Source: Burkholderia sp. SRS-46 (GTDB lineage Bacteria; Pseudomonadota; Gammaproteobacteria; Burkholderiales; Burkholderiaceae). From it: a stretch of 64,000 bases of DNA. A program made the translations under genes and the position numbers. Positions 33,387 to 42,254 of the stretch are shown piece after piece. Under the pieces are notes generated by a model. That model had not been told where the DNA came from, searched no databases, and was given only the letters and a program-made list of their open reading frames with translations. Every line of letters starts with the position of its first letter. Position 1 is the stretch's first letter. Location of the stretch: the NCBI RefSeq assembly GCF_004343775.1, contig NZ_PTXL01000014.1, forward strand, positions 1 to 64,000, in the 5' to 3' direction.

Positions 33387-34310
33387 TCAGGCCCCGAACA
33401 CCACCGGCCGCTTCGGCCGCTCGTCGACGTGCAGCGAGAACACGTCGGCGCGCGCGTAGTGGCCCACGACGTCGAAGTCGTAGCGCGCACGCACGAGTTC
33501 GTCGAGATCGATGCGCGCGGTGACCAGCCCCTCCTCGCCGATCAGCGGCTCGGTCAGCAGGTCGCCGAGCGGCCCGACGATCACGCTGCCGCCGCGGATC
33601 AGCGGCCGCTCCGGGTCCCAGCCCGGCACGTCGATGCCGAGCGCGCGCGGCGACGGCTGCACCTGGCAGGCGCTCACGACGAAGCAGCGCCCCTCGTGCG
33701 CGATGTGGCGCATCGAGCTTTGCCAGACGTCGCGTTCGTCGACGGTGGGCGCGCACCAGACCTGCACGCCTTTCGCATACATCGCGCAGCGCAGCAGCGG
33801 CATGTGGTTCTCCCAGCAGATCGCGGCGCCGGCGCGGCCGGCGGCCGTCTCGACGACGGGCAGCGTCGAGCCGTCGCCCTGCCCCCAGATCAGCCGCTCG
33901 GTGCCGGTCGGCATCAGCTTGCGATGCTTCGCGACGAGCCCGTCGCGCGGATCGAAGAACAGCGCCGTGCAATAGAGCGTGCTGCCGCCGCGCTCGATCA
34001 CGCCGACCACGAGGCTCGCGCCGGTGCGCTGCGACAGCGCGGCCAGCGCGTCGGTTTCCGGCCCCGGCACGTCGATCGCCTGCGCGGCGTAGCGCGCGTA
34101 GGCGTCGCGCCCCTCGGGCAGGCGGTAGCCGAGCCGCGTGCCGAAGATCTCGCCTTTCGGATAGCCGCCGAGCACGGCCTCGGGCAGCACGACGAGCGAT
34201 GCGCCGCTGTCGCGGATCGCCGTTTCGTAGCCGAGGATCCGCTCGAGCGTGGCCTGCGTGCCGGCGGGCGACGCGCCGAGCTGCAGCGCGGCGATGACTG
34301 AGGTGGACAT
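33387..34310 (-). CDS. Nitrilase (carbon-nitrogen hydrolase family)
   Basis: This 307-aa enzyme belongs to the nitrilase branch of the C-N hydrolases, which converts nitriles to carboxylic acids. The catalytic triad is visible: Glu in LVVLPEAVLGGYPKG, Lys in AKHRKLMPTGTERLIWG and Cys in AICWENHMPLLR. The CWENHMPLLR form is specific to true nitrilases rather than amidases. The ATG at 34310 begins MSTSVIAALQLGA. A LysR gene is divergent with an 80-bp shared control region rich in ATCGAT repeats, so it is probably the regulator. The natural substrate is unknown. Confidence 0.93.
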   Translation of the reverse strand: MSTSVIAALQLGASPAGTQATLERILGYETAIRDSGASLVVLPEAVLGGYPKGEIFGTRLGYRLPEGRDAYARYAAQAIDVPGPETDALAALSQRTGASLVVGVIERGGSTLYCTALFFDPRDGLVAKHRKLMPTGTERLIWGQGDGSTLPVVETAAGRAGAAICWENHMPLLRCAMYAKGVQVWCAPTVDERDVWQSSMRHIAHEGRCFVVSACQVQPSPRALGIDVPGWDPERPLIRGGSVIVGPLGDLLTEPLIGEEGLVTARIDLDELVRARYDFDVVGHYARADVFSLHVDERPKRPVVFGA

Positions 34311-34344
34311 GAAGGCGTCTCCGGTGAAAGGGGTGACGCCATCT

Positions 34345-34375
34345 TTATCGATAAGATGTCATCGATCAAATCGAT
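34345..34375. promoter_or_regulatory. Divergent operator region between nitrilase and LysR gene
   Basis: The region contains TTATCGATAA (34345-34354), a perfect 10-bp palindrome, followed by ATCGAT-CAA-ATCGAT (34361-34375). Three ATCGAT units thus lie within 31 bp in an AT-rich 80-bp spacer. This matches the usual layout of LysR binding sites that control a divergent target and the regulator itself. Binding is inferred. Confidence 0.55.
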
Positions 34376-34390
34376 AGAACGATAAGTGTT

Positions 34391-35311
34391 ATGAACGCCG
34401 ATGATATCTCGCGGATCGACCTGAACCTGCTGAAAGTCTTCGAGGCGCTGTACGAGGAAGGCGGCGCGAGCCGCGCGGCGCTGCGGCTCGGCCTCACGCA
34501 GTCGGCCGTCAGCGCGGCGCTCGGGCGGCTGCGCGTGCTCTACGCCGATCCGCTGTTCGCGCGCACCGGCCGCGGGCTCGCGCCGACGCCGCGCGCGGAC
34601 GAGCTGAAGCCGATCCTGTCCGATGCGCTCGACCGCTGCCGGCAGAGCCTCGCGATCGCCGCCGACAGCGGCGACCGGCTCGGCCGCACGATCTCGATCG
34701 GGCTGTCGGACGACTTCGAGATCGCGCTCGGCCGCGCGCTGATCGCCGCGGTCGCGCAGGACGCCGCCGGGATCCGGCTGATCTTCCGGCAGACCCACAG
34801 CGGCATCGCCGGCGACGCGCTGCTGCGCCACGGCGTCGATCTCGCGATCGCGTCGGGCGGGTTTTCGGCGAGCGGGCTGAGCCGGCGCGCGGTCGCCGCC
34901 GGCGGCTATGCGTGCGTGCTCGATCCGGCGGCACGCGTGCGGCCGGCGCGCACGCTGACGCTCGCCGACTATCTGCGGCGCGACCATCTGCTGGTGTCGT
35001 CGGGCGGCGTGATCGGCATCGTCGACGAGGCGCTGGCCGCGCTCGGGCACAAGCGGCGCGTCGCCGCGTCGACCACGCATTTCGCCGCGCTGCCGTACCT
35101 GCTGCTCGGCACGGACGCCATCGCGACGGTCCCCGCGCATGCGGCCCGCGCGATCGCGCAAGCTACGCCGCTGCACTGCGTCGCATGCCCGGTCGCGCTG
35201 CCGGGCTACCCGGTGGAGATCGGCTGGCGCACGAGCGCGCAGCGCGACCCGGCGCTCGTGCGCGTGCGGGACACCGTCGCCGCGTGCATCGAGCGGATCG
35301 TCACGCCATGA
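34391..35311 (+). CDS. LysR family transcriptional regulator
   Basis: This 306-aa LysR regulator has an N-terminal helix-turn-helix (GGASRAALRLGLTQSAVSAALGRLR) starting in the form IDLNLLKVFEALYEEG. That form is shared by NodD/PcpR-like members. The inducer-binding domain follows with TISIGLSDDFEIALGRAL and related blocks. Its ATG is preceded by the ATCGAT-rich spacer shared with the divergent nitrilase gene, so it probably controls nitrilase expression, perhaps in response to a nitrile or its acid. The region upstream of its ATG has no strong ribosome site. Confidence 0.9.
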   Translation: MNADDISRIDLNLLKVFEALYEEGGASRAALRLGLTQSAVSAALGRLRVLYADPLFARTGRGLAPTPRADELKPILSDALDRCRQSLAIAADSGDRLGRTISIGLSDDFEIALGRALIAAVAQDAAGIRLIFRQTHSGIAGDALLRHGVDLAIASGGFSASGLSRRAVAAGGYACVLDPAARVRPARTLTLADYLRRDHLLVSSGGVIGIVDEALAALGHKRRVAASTTHFAALPYLLLGTDAIATVPAHAARAIAQATPLHCVACPVALPGYPVEIGWRTSAQRDPALVRVRDTVAACIERIVTP

Positions 35312-35368
35312 GCAGCCCGATCGCGCGGGCAGGCGGATGGCCCGCCGCCCGCGACGAACCCGCGCGCG

Positions 35369-36820
35369 TCAGTCGACCGACTTCACCATGTCCTCGATCA
35401 CTTTCTTCGCATCGCCGAACACCATCATCGTCTTGTCCATGTAGAAGAGATCGTTGTCGAGCCCCGCATAGCCGGCCGCCATCGAGCGCTTGTTGACGAT
35501 CACCGTGCGCGCCTTGTACGCCTCGATGATCGGCATCCCCGCGATCGGCGAATTCGGGTCGTTCTTCGCGGCCGGGTTCACCACGTCGTTCGCGCCGAGC
35601 ACCAGCACCACGTCGACCTGACCGAACTCGCCGTTGATGTCGTCCATCTCGTACACGATCTCGTACGGCACCTCCGCTTCCGCGAGCAGCACGTTCATGT
35701 GCCCCGGCATGCGCCCGGCGACCGGGTGGATCGCGTATCTCACGTCGATCCCCTTCTCGACCAGCTTGTCGGTCAGCTCCTTCAGCGCGTGCTGCGCGCG
35801 CGCGACCGCGAGGCCGTAGCCCGGCACGATCACGACCGTCTCGGCATTGCCGAGCATGAACGACGCATCCTCCGCCGAGCCCGACTTCACCGGGCGCTGC
35901 TCCTGCTGGCCGGCCACCGCCGCGCCGGGCGCCGCGCCGAAGCCGCCGAGGATCACGTTGAAGAACGAGCGGTTCATCGCGTGGCACATGATGTACGACA
36001 GGATCGCGCCCGACGAGCCCACCAGCGACCCGGCGATGATCAGCATCGCGTTGTTCAGCGAGAAGCCGATGCCCGCCGCCGCCCAGCCCGAGTAGGAGTT
36101 CAGCATCGAGACGACCACCGGCATGTCCGCGCCGCCGATCGGGATGATGATCAGCACGCCGAGCGCGAACGCGATCGCCGTCAGGATGACGAACGGCAGC
36201 CACGACTGCGTCAGGAAGAACAGCACGCCGAAGCCGAGCATCCCGAGCGCGAGCATCAGGTTGATCAGGTGCTGGCCCGCGTACACGACCGGCGCGCCCT
36301 GGAACAGCCGGAATTTATATTTTCCCGACAGCTTGCCGAATGCGATCACCGAGCCGGAGAACGTGATCGCGCCGACGAAGGTGCCGATGAACAGCTCGAT
36401 CCGGTTGCCGTACGGGATGAAGTTCGACGCGGTGGCGTCCTGCGGCACGAGCCCGAACGCTTCCGGCTCGGCCACGACCGCATACGCGATGCAGACCGCC
36501 GCGAGGCCGATCAGCGAGTGCATCGCCGCGACGAGCTCCGGCATCTTGGTCATCTCGACGCGCGCGGCCACGAACGCGCCGACCCCGCCGCCGACCACCA
36601 GCGCGCCGAGCACCAGCCCGAGGCCGAGCGGCAGGTTCGCGCCGAGCCAGGCGGCCTGCTTGAGGATCAGCGCGATCGTCGTGAGGATCGCGATCGCCAT
36701 CCCGACCATCCCGAACAGGTTGCCGCGCCGGGCACTCTTCGGATTCGACAGCCCCTTGAGCGCCTGGATGAAGCAGACCGACGCGACCAGGTACAGCAGC
36801 GTAACGACGTTCATGCTCAT
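35369..36820 (-). CDS. pntB: NAD(P) transhydrogenase subunit beta
   Basis: PntB is the NADP(H)-binding and membrane subunit of proton-pumping transhydrogenase. The start is MSMNVVTLL at 36820 with GGAGGG upstream; it overlaps the previous stop as ATGA. The 483-aa product has about nine membrane helices. These are followed by the NADP domain with VVIVPGYGLAVARAQHAL, IHPVAGRMPGHMNVLLAEA and VLVLGANDVVNPAA. A second ATG at 36814 is possible. It is the last gene of a three-gene pnt operon (alpha1, alpha2, beta), the split arrangement known from Rhodospirillum rubrum. Confidence 0.96.
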   Translation of the reverse strand: MSMNVVTLLYLVASVCFIQALKGLSNPKSARRGNLFGMVGMAIAILTTIALILKQAAWLGANLPLGLGLVLGALVVGGGVGAFVAARVEMTKMPELVAAMHSLIGLAAVCIAYAVVAEPEAFGLVPQDATASNFIPYGNRIELFIGTFVGAITFSGSVIAFGKLSGKYKFRLFQGAPVVYAGQHLINLMLALGMLGFGVLFFLTQSWLPFVILTAIAFALGVLIIIPIGGADMPVVVSMLNSYSGWAAAGIGFSLNNAMLIIAGSLVGSSGAILSYIMCHAMNRSFFNVILGGFGAAPGAAVAGQQEQRPVKSGSAEDASFMLGNAETVVIVPGYGLAVARAQHALKELTDKLVEKGIDVRYAIHPVAGRMPGHMNVLLAEAEVPYEIVYEMDDINGEFGQVDVVLVLGANDVVNPAAKNDPNSPIAGMPIIEAYKARTVIVNKRSMAAGYAGLDNDLFYMDKTMMVFGDAKKVIEDMVKSVD

Positions 36821-37143
36821 CGCGCGCCCTCCTTGCCGCCCTCTGCACGCCTGGGTTCCTTCTTGCGGAACATCTCGAGCATGCGCCGCGTGACGAGGAA
36901 CCCGCCGAACACGTTGACCGCCGCGAGCGCGACCGCGAGCGTGCCGAAGAACTTGCCGATCCCGCCGACCGTCAGTGCGGCGGCGAGCATCGCGCCGACG
37001 ATCACGATCGCCGAGATCGCGTTCGTCACCGCCATCAGCGGCGTGTGCAGCGCCGGCGTCACGTTCCACACCACGTGGTAGCCGACGTACACCGCCAGCA
37101 CGAAGATGATCACGTTGATCACCGTGTGATTGATGACTTCCAT
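36817..37143 (-). CDS. pntAB: NAD(P) transhydrogenase subunit alpha part 2
   Basis: This 108-aa protein corresponds to the C-terminal membrane part of E. coli PntA. It starts MEVINHTVINVIIFVLAVYVGYHVVWNV and has three hydrophobic helices. The conserved block TPALHTPLMAVTNAISAIVIVGAM lies in its middle. It is 12 bp after the alpha1 gene and overlaps pntB by four bases. Its separate existence makes the transhydrogenase a three-subunit form. A Lys/Arg/Glu-rich tail follows the last helix. Confidence 0.95.
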   Translation of the reverse strand: MEVINHTVINVIIFVLAVYVGYHVVWNVTPALHTPLMAVTNAISAIVIVGAMLAAALTVGGIGKFFGTLAVALAAVNVFGGFLVTRRMLEMFRKKEPRRAEGGKEGAR

Positions 37144-37155
37144 GGCCGCCTCCGG

Positions 37156-38295
37156 TTATTTGCGCGCGACTTCGCCGTCGCGGCACAGCAGCGTCGCGGC
37201 AACGATGTCGTCGGTCAGGTCGATGTTGAGCGTGCCGTCCTTCGACACGATCAGCCTGATGAAGTCGAGCAGGTTGCGCGCGTACAGCGCGGACGCATCC
37301 GCCGCGACCATCGACGCCAGGTTGGTATGGCCGGCGATCGTGACGCCGTGGTGCACGATCACCTCGTCGGCGACGGTCAGCGGGCAGTTGCCGCTCTTGC
37401 GGCCGTCGAACTCCGGCCCGCGCCCAGCCGCGAGGTCGACCAGCACCGAGCCCGGCTTCATCGACTGCACGGTCTCGACCGAGATCAGCGTCGGCGCGGG
37501 GCGGCCCGGGATCAGCGCGGTGGTGATGACGATGTCGGCCTGCCGCGCGCGCTCGTGCACGAGCGCGGCCTGGCGGCCGAGCCACGACGCGGGCATCGGC
37601 CGCGCGTAGCCGCCGACGCCCTGCGCGGCGTCGCGCTCCTCGTCGGTTTCGTACGGCACGTCGAGGAATTTCGCGCCGAGCGATTCGATCTGCTCCTTCA
37701 CCGCCGGACGCACGTCGGATGCCTCGATCACCGCGCCGAGGCGCTTTGCGGTCGCGATCGCCTGCAGGCCCGCCACGCCCGCGCCGAGGATCAGCACGCG
37801 GGCCGCCTTCACGGTGCCGGCGGCCGTCATCAGCATCGGCAGGAAGCGCGGATACAGGTTGGCGGCGACGAGCACCGCCTTGTATCCGGCGATATTCGCC
37901 TGCGACGACAGCACGTCGAGGCTCTGCGCACGCGTCGTGCGCGGCGCGGCCTCGAGCGCGAAGCCGGTCACGCCGGCCGCCGCGAGCCGCGCGGCCTGCT
38001 CGCCGTTGAACGGATCGAGCATGCCGACCAGCACGGAACCGCGCTTGAGCGACGGGATTTCGGTGTCGGTGGGCGCCTGGACCTTCAGCACGAGGTCCGC
38101 ATCGAATGCGCCCGCCTGGCCGGTCAATTCGGCGCCGGCGGCGGCATAGGCTTCGTCGGGATAGCTGGCGGCCGTGCCGGCCCCCTTCGCGACGCTCACG
38201 CGGTGCCCGGCGGACGCGTATTTCTTCACGGTCTCCGGCGTTGCAGCCACCCTTGCCTCGTTCGCCCGCGTTTCAGCAGGCACGCCGATATGCAT
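37156..38295 (-). CDS. pntAA: NAD(P) transhydrogenase subunit alpha part 1
   Basis: This is the soluble NAD(H)-binding subunit of transhydrogenase, related to alanine dehydrogenase. The start is MHIGVPAETRANEARVAATP at 38295, with a GGAGG site nine bases upstream; the frame continues further but without a site. The 379-aa product contains VLILGAGVAGLQAIATAKRLGA, the Rossmann loop, and EASDVRPAVKEQIESLGAKF. The conserved mobile-loop region is in QADIVITTALIPGRPAP. It is first in the pntAA-pntAB-pntB operon. The enzyme links NADPH supply to the proton gradient. Confidence 0.95.
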   Translation of the reverse strand: MHIGVPAETRANEARVAATPETVKKYASAGHRVSVAKGAGTAASYPDEAYAAAGAELTGQAGAFDADLVLKVQAPTDTEIPSLKRGSVLVGMLDPFNGEQAARLAAAGVTGFALEAAPRTTRAQSLDVLSSQANIAGYKAVLVAANLYPRFLPMLMTAAGTVKAARVLILGAGVAGLQAIATAKRLGAVIEASDVRPAVKEQIESLGAKFLDVPYETDEERDAAQGVGGYARPMPASWLGRQAALVHERARQADIVITTALIPGRPAPTLISVETVQSMKPGSVLVDLAAGRGPEFDGRKSGNCPLTVADEVIVHHGVTIAGHTNLASMVAADASALYARNLLDFIRLIVSKDGTLNIDLTDDIVAATLLCRDGEVARK

Positions 38296-38562
38296 GGTCT
38301 GGTCCTCCAGTCTTCGCCAGTCATTGATTTTGCTTTCAATCCTTACTGCGACTGCACGCCGGACAGGCTGACAGGCCGGCTCACGGGCAACGGCTTTACG
38401 CTGCACTTTAGCCGAAAGCGCAGGCCGCGCCAGCGCCTTGCGCACGATCGTGTGGCACCGCTGCGGCGCCCCTTGACGGGCGGAGCGCCGCCCGCCCCGG
38501 CGCTCCGCCCGGGGGTCGGAACTAGCATTAAGGTGCACCCGGCAGCGTCCGGGCGCAACCGG

Positions 38563-38568
38563 TAAAAT
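38563..38568 (+). promoter_or_regulatory. -10 box directly before the Nudix start codon
   Basis: GGTAAAAT places TAAAAT eight bases before the Nudix ATG (38577), and no Shine-Dalgarno sequence lies between. Transcription starting seven or so bases after the -10 would begin at or next to the start codon, making a leaderless or nearly leaderless mRNA. Confidence 0.5.
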
Positions 38569-38576
38569 GCCGACCC

Positions 38577-39086
38577 ATGAAACCCGAAATCTGGACCCCG
38601 CATGTGACCGTCGCGGCGCTCGTCGAGCGCGCCGGCCGCTTTCTCATGATCGAGGAAGAGACCTCGACGGGCCTGCGCATCAACCAGCCCGCCGGCCACC
38701 TCGAAGCCGGCGAATCGCTCGCCGACGCCGTGATCCGCGAAACGCTCGAGGAAACCGCGCATCCGTTCGAGCCGGAAGCGCTCGTCGGCGTGTATCTCGC
38801 GCACTACGACCGCCCCGGCACGGCCGGCGCGACCTACCTGCGCTTCACGTTCTGCGGCACCGCGGGCGACGCGATCGCCGGCCACCGGCTCGACGACGGC
38901 ATCGTCCGCACGCTGTGGATGACGGCCGACGAACTGCGCGCCTGCGGCGAGCGTCACCGCTCGCCCGCGGTGATGCGCTGCGTCGACGACTATCTCGCCG
39001 GGCGGCGCATTCCGCTCGATTTCGTGCATACGCATTCGGTCGCGCCGCGGCCGGACGCATTCGATCGTCAGGCGGTGGACAAATGA
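38577..39086 (+). CDS. Nudix hydrolase (NudJ-like)
   Basis: This 169-aa Nudix enzyme resembles NudJ, a phosphatase for HMP-pyrophosphate and nucleoside di/triphosphates. It begins MKPEIWTPHVTVAALVERAGRFLMI. The Nudix box is complete: GHLEAGESLADAVIRETLEETA, with REXXEE supplying metal ligands. It ends four bases into the mnmA start (ATGA overlap), the same coupling seen in E. coli between nudJ and mnmA, which suggests a conserved functional or expression link. It may be translated from a leaderless mRNA. The substrate is inferred from the family only. Confidence 0.92.
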   Translation: MKPEIWTPHVTVAALVERAGRFLMIEEETSTGLRINQPAGHLEAGESLADAVIRETLEETAHPFEPEALVGVYLAHYDRPGTAGATYLRFTFCGTAGDAIAGHRLDDGIVRTLWMTADELRACGERHRSPAVMRCVDDYLAGRRIPLDFVHTHSVAPRPDAFDRQAVDK

Positions 39087-40222
39087 GCAAGCGCCGTATC
39101 GTGGTGGGCATGTCGGGCGGCGTCGATTCGTCGGTGACCGCGTGGCTGCTGAAGGAACAGGGCTACGACGTCGTCGGCCTGTTCATGAAGAACTGGGAAG
39201 ACGACGACGACGGCGAATACTGCTCGACGCGCCAGGACTGGATCGACGTGGTGTCGGTGGCCGACCTGATCGGCATCGACGTCGAGGCCGTGAACTTCGC
39301 CGCCGAATACAAGGACCGCGTGTTCGCCGAGTTCCTGCGCGAATACTCGGCCGGCCGCACGCCGAACCCGGACGTGCTGTGCAACGCGGAGATCAAGTTC
39401 AAGGCGTTCCTCGACCATGCGATGTCGCTCGGCGCGGAAACGATCGCGACCGGCCACTACGCACGGGTGCGCGAACGTAACGGGCGCTTCGAACTGCTGA
39501 AGGCATTCGATCATACGAAAGACCAGTCGTACTTCCTGCACCGGCTGAACCAGGCGCAGCTGTCGAAGACGATGTTCCCGCTCGGCGAGATCCCGAAGAC
39601 GAAGGTGCGCGAGATCGCCGAGCAGATCGGCCTGCCGAATGCGAAGAAGAAGGATTCGACCGGCATCTGCTTCATCGGCGAGCGGCCGTTCCGCGATTTC
39701 CTGAACCGCTATCTTCCGACCAAGCCGGGCCCGATGAAGACGCCCGACGGCAAGACGGTCGGCGAGCACATCGGCCTCGCGTTCTACACGTTCGGCCAGC
39801 GCAAGGGCATCGGCCTCGGCGGCAGCAAGGACGGCAGCGGCGACCCGTGGTTCGTCGCCGCGAAGGACATCCCGTCGAACACGCTGTACGTCGTGCAGGG
39901 CCACGATCACCCGTGGCTGCTGTCGCACCGGCTCGTCGCCGGCAACGTAAGCTGGACCGCGGGCGAGCCGCCGGCCGAAGGCTTCGCGTGCGGCGCGAAG
40001 ACCCGCTACCGGCAGGCCGATGCCGCATGCACGTTCGCGCGCGACGGCGGCGAACGCTTCTCGCTCGGCTTCGACGACGCGCAATGGGCGGTCACGCCCG
40101 GCCAGTCGGCGGTGCTGTACGACGGCGAGATCTGCCTCGGCGGCGGCATCATCGAGTTCGCGGCGACCGGCCGGCCGGGCCACGCCGCGGCCGGGGCGCC
40201 GGCGCTCGTCGAGGCGCGCTGA
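39083..40222 (+). CDS. mnmA: tRNA-specific 2-thiouridylase MnmA
   Basis: MnmA activates uridine-34 of Glu, Gln and Lys tRNAs with ATP and inserts sulfur to make 2-thiouridine. The 379-aa product has the PP-loop SGGVDSSVTAWLL near residues 11-23 and GLFMKNWEDDDDGEYC. The catalytic cysteines are in PNPDVLCNAEIKF and KDSTGICFIGERPF. The C-terminal barrel carries FYTFGQRKGIGLGG and the PGQSAVLYDGEICLGGGII block. Its ATG overlaps the Nudix stop. The last 18 residues are an Ala/Gly-rich tail. No sign of damage. Confidence 0.97.
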   Translation: MSKRRIVVGMSGGVDSSVTAWLLKEQGYDVVGLFMKNWEDDDDGEYCSTRQDWIDVVSVADLIGIDVEAVNFAAEYKDRVFAEFLREYSAGRTPNPDVLCNAEIKFKAFLDHAMSLGAETIATGHYARVRERNGRFELLKAFDHTKDQSYFLHRLNQAQLSKTMFPLGEIPKTKVREIAEQIGLPNAKKKDSTGICFIGERPFRDFLNRYLPTKPGPMKTPDGKTVGEHIGLAFYTFGQRKGIGLGGSKDGSGDPWFVAAKDIPSNTLYVVQGHDHPWLLSHRLVAGNVSWTAGEPPAEGFACGAKTRYRQADAACTFARDGGERFSLGFDDAQWAVTPGQSAVLYDGEICLGGGIIEFAATGRPGHAAAGAPALVEAR

Positions 40223-40546
40223 GCGGCCGGCCCGATACCGGGCCGAAGGCGGGCCGGTCAGCCCGCGCGCCGCAACGCGGCGTCGTAGCGCTCGCGCGCC
40301 GAACAGTCGGCCGCGTAGACGTCGCCGGGCGCTGACGCGCCCGGCCCTGCCGCCACGGCAGCGCAGGCTTTCCGGTTCCCGTAGTAGACTCTCGCCCAGC
40401 ATCGGCGCCGGTCGCAGCGTGCATGCGCGGCCCCGCGAGACGGATCTCGCCGCGCACCCGGCACAGGCGGCCGCCGACTGTTGCGACGCCGCCGCGCCGA
40501 CGCATGGCGCATCGCGGCGATCCAGAAAATGTATAGGGAGTCCCCA
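40223..40546. other. Intergenic region mnmA to glutamate-synthase-like gene
   Basis: This 324-bp stretch has no supported gene. A minus-strand frame ending at 40258 translates as ...GDVYAADCSARERYDAALRRAG, which looks protein-like but has no credible start or ribosome site. TAGACT near 40386 is a weak -10 candidate for the next gene. Confidence 0.45.
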
Positions 40547-42166
40547 ATGTTTTCCCGACGCTATCTCGCGATGTGGTGCGCCGTCGTCCTGTTCGTGGCG
40601 GTCGCGGCCCTCGCCGCCGGCCATGCGATCGCGTGGCTCTGGCTCGCCATCCCCGCCGCCCTCGTCGCGCTCGGCCTGTACGACCTGAACCAGGATCGTC
40701 ACGCCATCCTGCGCAATTACCCGCTCTGGGGCCACCTGCGCTTCCTGTTCGAATTCATCCGGCCGGAAATCCGCCAGTACTTCGTCGAGGACGACACCGA
40801 CGAGAAACCGTTTTCACGCGCACAGCGCAGCCTCGTCTACCAGCGCGCGAAGAACGTCGGCGACAACCGCCCGTACGGCACCGAACTGAACGTGAAGGCG
40901 GTCGCGCACGAATGGATCAGCCATTCGCTCGCGCCGACCAAGCTTGCGAACCACGACTTCCGCATTCGCGTGGGCGCGAATCGCGCGCAGCCGTACGACA
41001 TCTCGATCTTCAACATCTCCGCGATGAGCTTCGGCTCGCTGTCCGCGAACGCGATCCGCTCGCTGAACCTCGGTGCGAAGAAAGGCGGTTTCGCGCACGA
41101 TACGGGCGAAGGCTCGCTGTCGAAATACCACCGCGAGAACGGCGGCGACATCATCTGGGAAATCGCGTCCGGCTACTTCGGCTGCCGCAACGACGACGGC
41201 ACCTTCAACCCGGACAAGTTCGCGAAGCAGGCGGCCGATCCGCAGGTGAAGATGATCGAGGTCAAGCTGTCGCAGGGCGCGAAGCCGGGCCACGGCGGCG
41301 TGCTGCCGGCCGCGAAGATCACGCCGGAAATCGCCGAGACGCGCGGCGTGCCGATGGGCAAGGACTGCATCTCGCCCGCGACGCACTCGGAATTCTCGAC
41401 GCCGCGCGGCCTGCTCGAATTCGTCGAGCGGCTGCGCGCGCTGTCCGGCGGCAAGCCGACCGGCTTCAAGCTGTGCGTCGGCCATCCGTGGGAATTCTTC
41501 GGCATCGCGAAGGCGATGCTCGAAACCGGCATCGTGCCGGACTTCATCGTTGTCGACGGCGCGGAAGGCGGCACGGGCGCGGCGCCGCTCGAATTCACCG
41601 ACCACGTCGGCGTGCCGCTGCAGGAAGGGCTGCTGCTCGTACACAACACGCTCGTCGGGATCGGCGTGCGCGAGCGCGTGAAGATTGGCGCGAGCGGCAA
41701 GATCATCACCGCGTTCGACGTCGCGCGCACGCTCGCGATCGGCGCGGACTGGGTGAACTCGGCGCGCGGCTTCATGTTCGCGGTCGGCTGCATCCAGGCG
41801 CAGACCTGCCACACCGGCCGCTGCCCGACCGGCGTCGCGACCCAGGACCCGGTGCGCCAGCGCGCGGTGGTCGTGCCGGACAAGGCGGATCGCGTGTACA
41901 ACTTCCACCGCAACACACTGCACGCGCTGCAGGAACTCGTGCAGGCGGCCGGCCTGGCGCATCCGTCGGAATTGCGCGCGCATCACATCGTGCAGCGCAT
42001 TTCGCCGCACGAAGTCCGGCTGATGTCGCAACTGCTGAAATACCTGAAGCCGGGCGCGCTGCTCGACGGCCGCCACTGCGGCTATTCGCTGTACGACCAG
42101 TGGTGGCCGATCGCGCGCAGCGATGCGTTCACGCTCGGCGACGCCGCCTACGCGTCGCTCCAGTGA
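40547..42166 (+). CDS. FMN-binding glutamate synthase family membrane protein
   Basis: The 539-aa protein starts at MFSRRYLAMWCAVVLFVAV, with GGGAG nine bases upstream. Two N-terminal helices (to about residue 45) anchor it in the membrane. The rest is the FMN-binding barrel of glutamate synthase: FNISAMSFGSLSANAIRSLN, EGSLSKYHRENGGDIIWEI, KPGHGGVLPAAKIT and VDGAEGGTGAAPLEF. The 3Fe-4S cysteines have the GltB spacing (GCIQAQTCHTGRCPTGVATQ, C-x5-C-x4-C). There is no amidotransferase domain and no GltD partner nearby, so it is not ordinary glutamate synthase. Its electron donor and product are unknown. It ends before a strong bidirectional terminator. Confidence 0.87.
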   Translation: MFSRRYLAMWCAVVLFVAVAALAAGHAIAWLWLAIPAALVALGLYDLNQDRHAILRNYPLWGHLRFLFEFIRPEIRQYFVEDDTDEKPFSRAQRSLVYQRAKNVGDNRPYGTELNVKAVAHEWISHSLAPTKLANHDFRIRVGANRAQPYDISIFNISAMSFGSLSANAIRSLNLGAKKGGFAHDTGEGSLSKYHRENGGDIIWEIASGYFGCRNDDGTFNPDKFAKQAADPQVKMIEVKLSQGAKPGHGGVLPAAKITPEIAETRGVPMGKDCISPATHSEFSTPRGLLEFVERLRALSGGKPTGFKLCVGHPWEFFGIAKAMLETGIVPDFIVVDGAEGGTGAAPLEFTDHVGVPLQEGLLLVHNTLVGIGVRERVKIGASGKIITAFDVARTLAIGADWVNSARGFMFAVGCIQAQTCHTGRCPTGVATQDPVRQRAVVVPDKADRVYNFHRNTLHALQELVQAAGLAHPSELRAHHIVQRISPHEVRLMSQLLKYLKPGALLDGRHCGYSLYDQWWPIARSDAFTLGDAAYASLQ

Positions 42167-42200
42167 AGCGCCGCCGGTCGCACCGGCGTCGCGGCAATGA

Positions 42201-42226
42201 AAAACGCGCCCCGAGGGGCGCGTTTT
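42201..42226. terminator. Bidirectional terminator before the GST gene
   Basis: AAAACGCGCCCC (42201-42212) pairs with GGGGCGCGTTTT (42215-42226), giving a near-perfect hairpin with T5 on the plus strand and the equivalent U-run on the minus strand. It serves the glutamate-synthase-like gene and the convergent GST gene. Confidence 0.9.
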
Positions 42227-42254
42227 TCGTCTGCGGAATGCAGCGCCGGCTGCG

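Noticed and set aside
40258..40512. Minus-strand 84-codon frame in the mnmA-glutamate-synthase gap
   Set aside because: The C-terminal half looks protein-like, but no start with a ribosome site was found and the N-terminal half is Arg-rich as in shadow frames. It may be a gene remnant but cannot be supported.
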